Shown: positions 59,051 to 64,000 of the stretch, piece by piece | Layout: every line of letters begins with the position of its first letter | Position numbering within the stretch: the first letter of the stretch is position 1 | Source of the DNA: Paractinoplanes rishiriensis | GTDB lineage: Bacteria > Actinomycetota > Actinomycetes > Mycobacteriales > Micromonosporaceae | Reading direction: 5' to 3' | DNA length: 64,000 nt | Assembly: GCF_016862375.1 (NCBI RefSeq) | Contig: NZ_BOMV01000001.1 | Coordinates: 186,001 to 250,000, forward strand | Made by a program: the position numbers and the translations under genes | The notes under the pieces: generated by a model | Told to the model about the DNA's origin: nothing | Database searches by the model: none | The model's input: the letters and a program-made list of their open reading frames with translations, nothing else

Positions 59051-60157
59051 TCAGCGGGGTAGCTCCCACGTCGCCGGGACCCAGATTGGGGACTGGGGGT
59101 CGCCGGTCAGGGCCAGGCCGACCCGCCACGCCTGCATGGGTGGGCGGCCGGCGGCCAGCCAGCGGTCCAGGATGGTGGCGGCCTCGGTGGCGTAGGCGTC
59201 GGCCTCGGGGCCGGCGGTCAGCACGCTGCCGTCGGGGAGGATCAGGGCGCCGCCGGTCAGTGGCTCGTCCAGCAGGGCCAGACAGCTCTGTTCGCGGTCG
59301 CGGCGGGAGGCGGCCGCGTGGGTGGCTCGGCGGCTCCAGGCGCCGGCGGCGTACCAGAGGTCGCGGTAGGCGATCGGTTCCAGGGGCGGGTCGAAGCGGG
59401 GCGGGCCGGTCGGGGTGAAGTCGGTGAGGTCGCCGGCGGCGGCCGGGGGCGGGTGGGCGCCGGGATAGTCGGCGGTCAGGGGGCCGGCTGCGGTCATGAA
59501 GCCGGACGGGCACACCACGGCGGCGGTTACCGGGCCGGTGGGGGTGCCGTGCACGGCCAGCACCGGGTGGGTGCCGGCGTGATCCACCGGGGCGATCACC
59601 AGGCCGGCCGGCTCCAGTTGTGACAGCCAGTGCGGGGAGAGACCGGCGATGCCCACCGTCACGATGATGCGGTCAAACCTTTCGCCGGGCCGGCCCGCGT
59701 AGCCGTCGGAGTGCTCCACGCGTACCCCTGCAATTCCTGCGCGAGCCAACGCCGAGCGTGCCCTGTCCGCCACGTCCTGTTGCACATCGATGCTGGTTAT
59801 TGTCGCCCCGAGCGAAGCGAGCAGGGCGGCGTTGTAGCCGGTGCCCGCACCGATCTCGAGGATGCGCTGGCCGGGACGCACGCGCAGCGCCTCGATCATG
59901 ATGGCCATCAGCGACGGCTGGCTGGACGAGCTGACGGGCACCCGGCCGTCCACCTTGGTCACCAGGACGTCGTCGCGGTAGACGGTGGCCAGGAAGTCGG
60001 GGTCGGCGGGGGTGGCCCAGGTGCCGTCGCGGCGCTGGAAGCCGTCGGGGACGAACGCCTCGCGGCGGACCGTGCCGAACGCGGCCGCGAGTTCCGGCGA
60101 GAGCGACACACCGCCCTGCCGGATCTGCTCGAGGAAGGCCCGGCGATGGTCCGTCAT
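59051..60157 (-). CDS. Protein-L-isoaspartate O-methyltransferase-like protein
   Basis: A SAM-dependent methyltransferase of 368 residues. The PCMT block VSSSSQPSLMAIMIEALRVRPGQRILEIGAGTGYNAALLA (about 75-114) with VGIAGLSPHWL is the usual PCMT core. The C-terminal part (about 215-368) is an extra domain common in actinobacterial forms (related to modified-peptide methyltransferases), so the target may not be isoaspartate. ATG with TATCGT 6 nt upstream inside the preceding gene's 3' end. Four nt after the APH-like gene. Confidence 0.82.
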   Translation of the reverse strand: MTDHRRAFLEQIRQGGVSLSPELAAAFGTVRREAFVPDGFQRRDGTWATPADPDFLATVYRDDVLVTKVDGRVPVSSSSQPSLMAIMIEALRVRPGQRILEIGAGTGYNAALLASLGATITSIDVQQDVADRARSALARAGIAGVRVEHSDGYAGRPGERFDRIIVTVGIAGLSPHWLSQLEPAGLVIAPVDHAGTHPVLAVHGTPTGPVTAAVVCPSGFMTAAGPLTADYPGAHPPPAAAGDLTDFTPTGPPRFDPPLEPIAYRDLWYAAGAWSRRATHAAASRRDREQSCLALLDEPLTGGALILPDGSVLTAGPEADAYATEAATILDRWLAAGRPPMQAWRVGLALTGDPQSPIWVPATWELPR

Positions 60158-60161
60158 GCCC

Positions 60162-61277
60162 TCACGATAGAGATGCGGCCAGGCTGTCGGGTACGTCCTG
60201 GCGATGATAGGGCCACTCGGACGGCTCGATGTTGTCGAGGAAGGCCTGGTAGACGGCCGCGCCGCGGAGTGCCGCGACCGGGCGCAGCAGGTCGACGGCG
60301 CGCAACGGATCGCAGCCGGGGACGGTGCTGGTCCAGCGGTCGGCCCACGCCCGCAGCAGCGGCCCGGGGTCGGCCAGGCCGCCGGTGAGCCGGATGATGT
60401 CGAACGCCGGGTGGCCGACCGTGCAGTCGCCCCAGTCCAGGATCGTGAGGCGGCCGGCCCGGTCGGTGCGGACGTTGCCGGGGTGCAGGTCGCCGTGCAC
60501 CAGGGTGTCGGGCACACCGCACTCGGCGACCGCGGCGAGTCGCTCGGGCAGGCCGTCGATCAGCTTGCGGAGGCCGTCGAGGCGGTCGTAGTAGGACGCC
60601 GCGACCCGTTCGTAGTCGAACCGGCCGTCCGGAATCACGGCCAGCTCGTCCAGGTTTTCCGCGAAGTACGCCTGCACCGGATGGAAGGCCGCCGCGATCT
60701 CCGCGCACACCTCCGCACCCGCGCCGTACCGATCCTCGCCGGGCACGTGGGCCAGCAGCATCCGGCCCTGCGGACCGCCGGTCAGCAGCGGCGGCACCAG
60801 GCCGGGCACGACCGCGTCGACCAGCCGGATCGCGTCGGGCTCGTGGCGGAAGAACGACGGCACCTGCTTGAGCCAGGCGACCGGGTGACCGGCCGGATCC
60901 TCCACCCGCCAGACCGCCGACAGGTTCCAGGTGCGGTACTGGAAGAACCGCAGGGTGCCGGGCAGCATGATGCGGGCCCAGGCCATCGAGGCGGCCGGTC
61001 CGCCGACCTCGGCATAGGGCGCCCGGTTGGGGTGCGGAGTCAAATCCATGTCGTACGGGCGCAGCCCGGCCGGACGTTCGTCGGTCTCGGCCAGGTATGT
61101 CACGTGGCCGCCGGGCTGGGCGGGCCGCTCGGCGTGCAGCAGGCGCAACACCTGGCGGCGCTCGCTGGTGAACTCCCAGACCTCCGGCCACCACGGGACG
61201 GTGACCTCCACCGGTGGCAGCGCGCCGAGCGGCACACCGGCGGGGTCGACCAGGGCCAGGGTCACGGTTCGCGTCAC
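60162..61277 (-). CDS. Aminoglycoside phosphotransferase-like (APH family) kinase
   Basis: A protein of 371 residues. Catalytic loop HGDLHPGN (261-268) and metal Asp in LDWGD (281). The N-terminal about 110 residues are an extra, Nudix-like domain of unknown role, unusual for APH. It may phosphorylate a small metabolite rather than an antibiotic. The GTG start is at 61277, only 37 nt from the divergent transglutaminase start. Co-transcribed with the PCMT-like gene, 4-nt gap. Confidence 0.82.
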   Translation of the reverse strand: MTRTVTLALVDPAGVPLGALPPVEVTVPWWPEVWEFTSERRQVLRLLHAERPAQPGGHVTYLAETDERPAGLRPYDMDLTPHPNRAPYAEVGGPAASMAWARIMLPGTLRFFQYRTWNLSAVWRVEDPAGHPVAWLKQVPSFFRHEPDAIRLVDAVVPGLVPPLLTGGPQGRMLLAHVPGEDRYGAGAEVCAEIAAAFHPVQAYFAENLDELAVIPDGRFDYERVAASYYDRLDGLRKLIDGLPERLAAVAECGVPDTLVHGDLHPGNVRTDRAGRLTILDWGDCTVGHPAFDIIRLTGGLADPGPLLRAWADRWTSTVPGCDPLRAVDLLRPVAALRGAAVYQAFLDNIEPSEWPYHRQDVPDSLAASLS

Positions 61278-61284
61278 GTACGAG

Positions 61285-61308
61285 ACCGTAACGTACGGCC
61301 GTTACCGT
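61285..61308. promoter_or_regulatory. Compact divergent promoter with 18-bp palindrome
   Basis: GTAACG-TACGGC-CGTTAC (61288-61305) has 6-bp perfect arms. TACCGT (61303-61308) lies 6 nt before the plus-strand GTG and TACGGT (rc of 61285-61290) lies 7 nt before the minus-strand GTG. Both genes appear leaderless, so one site could control both. Confidence 0.5.
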
Positions 61309-61314
61309 GCAGCC

Positions 61315-62085
61315 GTGGACGAATTCGCGCTCGGGTGCACGCTCGGCTTCGACGTCAGCGCGCCGGCCGAACTGGTGCTGCAGGTCGCCGTGGCGTCGCC
61401 GGCCACTGAGACCCTGACCGCGCCCGTCGAGGTCGTCGAGTTGCCCGGCCGGCAGCACCTGCTGCGTCTCGCGCCGGGGCTGGTGACCGTCGCCTACCAG
61501 GCCACGGTCCGGCCGCCGGTTTCGGCGCCGGCGCGGGTCACCGAGGTGGACCGGATCGTGGCGCTGCGGCCCAGCCGGTACTGCCCGTCCGACCGGCTGG
61601 CCGCGTTCGCGGCCGGCGAGTTCGGCGTCGGCGCCGACCCGGCCGGCACGGTGCGGGCGATCACCGCGTGGGTGCATGAGCGGATCGCGTACCAGGCCGG
61701 CAGCAGCGGACCCACCACCGACGCGGTCGACACGCTGCTCGGCGGTGCCGGGGTCTGCCGCGACTACGCGCACCTGGTGGCCACGCTGTGCCGGGCGGTG
61801 AACGTGCCGGCCCGGGTGGCCGCGGTCTACGCGCCGGGACTGTCCCCGATGGACTTCCACCTGGTGGTGGAGACCGCGATCGACGACCACTGGTACGTCT
61901 GGGACGCCACCCGGCTGGCACCGCGGCCGAGCCTGATCCGCATCGCCACCGGCCGGGACGCCGCCGACACCGCGTTCGCCACCACGGTGTCCGGGGCGCT
62001 GACCATGCCGGAGATGACGGTGACCGCGGTGGCACCGGGCAACCTGCCGGCCGACGACCACGTCAGCCTGGTGGCGCTGGCGTAA
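61315..62085 (+). CDS. Transglutaminase-like family protein
   Basis: A protein of 256 residues. The catalytic triad is visible: C148 in GAGVCRDYAHL, H182 in DFHLVVE, D197 in WDATRL. The N-terminal beta-sandwich domain (about 1-95) is typical of actinobacterial cytoplasmic members. These act as proteases, deamidases or peptide N-glycanase-like enzymes. GTG start, apparently leaderless. Confidence 0.88.
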   Translation: MDEFALGCTLGFDVSAPAELVLQVAVASPATETLTAPVEVVELPGRQHLLRLAPGLVTVAYQATVRPPVSAPARVTEVDRIVALRPSRYCPSDRLAAFAAGEFGVGADPAGTVRAITAWVHERIAYQAGSSGPTTDAVDTLLGGAGVCRDYAHLVATLCRAVNVPARVAAVYAPGLSPMDFHLVVETAIDDHWYVWDATRLAPRPSLIRIATGRDAADTAFATTVSGALTMPEMTVTAVAPGNLPADDHVSLVALA

Positions 62086-62115
62086 AGCGCCCTGAACGAC
62101 CGATAGGCTCGGTTC

Positions 62116-63426
62116 ATGGTCGATCTCGTGCTGCGGTCCCGCCGGGCCGTCACCGCCCGCGGCGAACGTCCCGCCGCCGTCGCCGTCGACTCCGGGAAGA
62201 TCGTTGCGGTCGGGGCGTACGACGAAGCGATGCCGGCGGCCGACGAGATCGACCTCGGTGACACCGCGCTGCTGCCCGGGCTGGTCGACACGCACGTGCA
62301 CGTCAACGAGCCGGGGCGCACCGAGTGGGAGGGGTTCGCCACCGCCACCCGGGCGGCCGCGGCCGGCGGCGTCACCACGATCATCGACATGCCGCTGAAC
62401 AGCCTGCCGCCGACGATCAACACCGAAGCCCTCACGATCAAGCAGAACGCCGCGGACGGGCAGATCCACGTCGATGTCGGGTTCTGGGGCGGGGCCGTGC
62501 CGGGCAACGCCGGTGAGCTGCCGGGGCTGCACGCGGCCGGGGTGTTCGGGTTCAAGGCGTTCCTCGCCGACTCGGGGGTGCCCGAGTTCCCGCCGGTCTC
62601 GCCGGCCGAACTGGCCACCGCGCTGACCGCCGTGGACGCGCAGTTCGTCGTGCACGCCGAGGACCCGGATCACCTGCACGCGGCGGCGTCCTCCCCCGCG
62701 TACGCGGACTTTCTGGCCTCCCGCCCGGCCGACGCCGAGCATGCCGCCGTCGCCACCGCGATCGAGGCGGCCCGCCGGGCCGGCGGGCGCGTGCACATCC
62801 TGCATCTCTCGGCGGCGGGCGCGCTTCCGCTGATCGCGGCGGCAAGGGCGGAGGGTGTACGGGTGACCGCCGAGACCTGCCCGCACTACCTGACGCTGGA
62901 CGCCGCGCGCATCCCGGACGGTGCGACCGAGTTCAAGTGCTGCCCGCCGATCCGGGACGCGGCGAACGCCGGCCAGCTGTGGCGGGCGCTGGCCGACGGC
63001 CTGATCACCTGCGTGGTGAGCGACCACTCGCCGTGCACGCCCGAGCTGAAGCGGCGGGACACCGGCGACTTCGCGGCGGCCTGGGGCGGCATCGCGTCGG
63101 TGCAGTTGGGGCTGCCGGTGATCTGGACGGCCGCCCGGAACCGCGGCCACGGGCTCGCGGATGTGGTGGACTGGATGGGGCGGCGCCCGGCCGACCTGGT
63201 GGGCCTGCACGGCAAGGGCCGGATCGCGGTGGGCGCCGACGCCGACCTGGTGGCGTTCGACCCCGACGAGGAGTTCGTGGTCGACCCGCACCGCCTGCAC
63301 CACCGCAACCCGGTCACCCCGTACGCGGGCATGGTCTTGCGGGGTGTGGTCCGCACGACCTGGCTGCGCGGCCGCACGGTGACCGGCGACGCCCCGCACG
63401 GCGGTTTCCTGACCCGGGAGGACTGA
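62116..63426 (+). CDS. allB: Allantoinase
   Basis: Zinc amidohydrolase of 436 residues that opens allantoin to allantoate in purine breakdown. Metal site [10 protein letters not shown], bridging Lys in FGFKAF, HAED, ILHLS, and SDHSP are all present, and length is normal. TAGGCT lies 6 nt before the ATG, so it may be leaderless. The stop overlaps the allantoicase ATG, a coupled operon. Confidence 0.95.
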   Translation: MVDLVLRSRRAVTARGERPAAVAVDSGKIVAVGAYDEAMPAADEIDLGDTALLPGLVDTHVHVNEPGRTEWEGFATATRAAAAGGVTTIIDMPLNSLPPTINTEALTIKQNAADGQIHVDVGFWGGAVPGNAGELPGLHAAGVFGFKAFLADSGVPEFPPVSPAELATALTAVDAQFVVHAEDPDHLHAAASSPAYADFLASRPADAEHAAVATAIEAARRAGGRVHILHLSAAGALPLIAAARAEGVRVTAETCPHYLTLDAARIPDGATEFKCCPPIRDAANAGQLWRALADGLITCVVSDHSPCTPELKRRDTGDFAAAWGGIASVQLGLPVIWTAARNRGHGLADVVDWMGRRPADLVGLHGKGRIAVGADADLVAFDPDEEFVVDPHRLHHRNPVTPYAGMVLRGVVRTTWLRGRTVTGDAPHGGFLTRED

Positions 63427-64000
63427 TGGACGACGCGTTCACCGCCCGGCTCGACCTCGCCTCCCGGGCTCTGGGCGGTGGCGTCGTGCACGCCAACGAC
63501 GAGTTCTTCGCGGCGGCCGACCATCTGGTGCTGCCCGAGCCGCCGACGTTCAGCCCGCGCACCTTCGACCACAAGGGGCAGGTGTACGACGGCTGGGAGA
63601 CCCGGCGGCGCCGCACCCCGGGCTCGGACGTGGCGATCGTCCGGCTCGGCGCGCCCGGCGTGATCCACGGCGTGGACGTCGACACGTCGTTCTTCGTGGG
63701 CAACTTTCCGCCGTTCGCCTCTCTCGACGGTCTTGCTGTCGACGGCCATCAGGTTCCGCCGGATGCCGCGTGGACCGCGCTCGTGCCCAAATCGCCGCTG
63801 AACGGTGACAGCCGCAACCTGTTCGCCGTGTCCGACCGGCGGCGGTTCACCCACGTACGGCTCACGATTTTTCCGGACGGCGGGGTGGCTCGCCTGCGGG
63901 TGCACGGCGAGGCGATCCCCGACCCGGCGCTGCTGCCGGCCGAGTTCGACGTGGCCGCGGTGACCGCCGGTGCCACGGTAACCGGGTGCAGCAACATGTT
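63426..64000 (+). CDS. alc: Allantoicase (3' partial)
   Basis: The frame is open to the window end, giving the first 191 residues. DEFFAAADHLVLPEP, FDHKGQVYDGWETRRRR and IHGVDVDTSFFVGNFPPFASL are allantoicase signatures. It converts allantoate to ureidoglycolate plus urea. Overlaps the allantoinase stop (TGATG), so the two are coupled; the rest lies beyond the window. Confidence 0.93.
   Translation, partial: MDDAFTARLDLASRALGGGVVHANDEFFAAADHLVLPEPPTFSPRTFDHKGQVYDGWETRRRRTPGSDVAIVRLGAPGVIHGVDVDTSFFVGNFPPFASLDGLAVDGHQVPPDAAWTALVPKSPLNGDSRNLFAVSDRRRFTHVRLTIFPDGGVARLRVHGEAIPDPALLPAEFDVAAVTAGATVTGCSNM

Noticed and set aside
1..64000. CRISPR arrays, tRNA or rRNA genes, insertion sequences
   Set aside because: I saw no regularly spaced repeats, no tRNA-like cloverleaf with CCA end, and no transposase or terminal inverted repeats.

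Overview
The window is a very GC-rich (roughly 70 %) stretch of an actinobacterial chromosome. Third codon positions are almost all G or C, GTG starts are frequent, and the protein types are typical of the group (DUF3618/DUF4235/holin-X trio, DUF1206, AfsR/SARP regulator, SpoIIE-type phosphatase with fused ATPase, tandem-MerR TioE-like regulator). My best guess is a filamentous actinomycete of the Micromonosporaceae, Actinoplanes-like; this is an inference from gene content only. I see no tRNA, rRNA, insertion sequence, prophage or CRISPR array. Genes are packed tightly in short operons on both strands. At least 17 start codons have a TANNNT hexamer 6-8 nt upstream, which suggests many leaderless mRNAs.

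Layout. 1-5.4 kb: a secreted lectin/FN3 protein whose protease motif looks dead, adenosine deaminase with a trans-aconitate methyltransferase, an aldo/keto reductase and a cold-shock gene. 5.7-9.3 kb: small membrane and envelope proteins, an MscS channel and a lipoprotein. 9.3-15.9 kb: GNAT, an AfsR-like regulator, NagZ-type GH3 and a RecQ helicase. 15.9-19.2 kb: a copper operon (secreted His-rich protein and CopA ATPase) behind a CsoR-like operator. 19.2-22 kb: a TetR gene, a divergent frameshifted SDR gene with a repeated operator, and RtcB. 22.1-30.4 kb: a same-strand run of an unknown gene, Fic, AraC, VOC, and a 1777-residue protein combining DUF4062, NACHT, HEAT repeats, a second ATPase and TIR. 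This last protein is the strongest candidate for an undescribed system.

30.4-36.4 kb: erythromycin-esterase family protein divergent from a tandem-MerR regulator with an apparent CTG start, then an ABC exporter with a two-component system. 36.4-45 kb: a glycosyltransferase, a phytoene-desaturase-like enzyme, an SRPBCC protein, a lipoprotein, small proteins, a membrane protein with a repeated D-x-T tail, and a membrane-anchored CBM2-like protein. 45.1-51.4 kb: a PAS-GAF-PP2C-ATPase signalling protein, a VOC protein, a two-gene split version of mycobacterial ClpC2 behind paired palindromes, and a GPP34/ribbon-helix-helix/SPFH operon. 51.5-64 kb: an epimerase, a GNAT, a membrane alpha/beta hydrolase, MarR-pirin, an M29 aminopeptidase, phospholipase D, a PCMT-like enzyme with an APH-like kinase, a transglutaminase, and allantoinase followed by allantoicase, which runs off the window end.

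The coherent functional units are purine salvage and catabolism (adenosine deaminase; allantoinase/allantoicase), copper export, a sensor-kinase-controlled ABC exporter, a probable antibiotic-responsive Clp decoy module, and a STAND/TIR protein that may act in phage defence.
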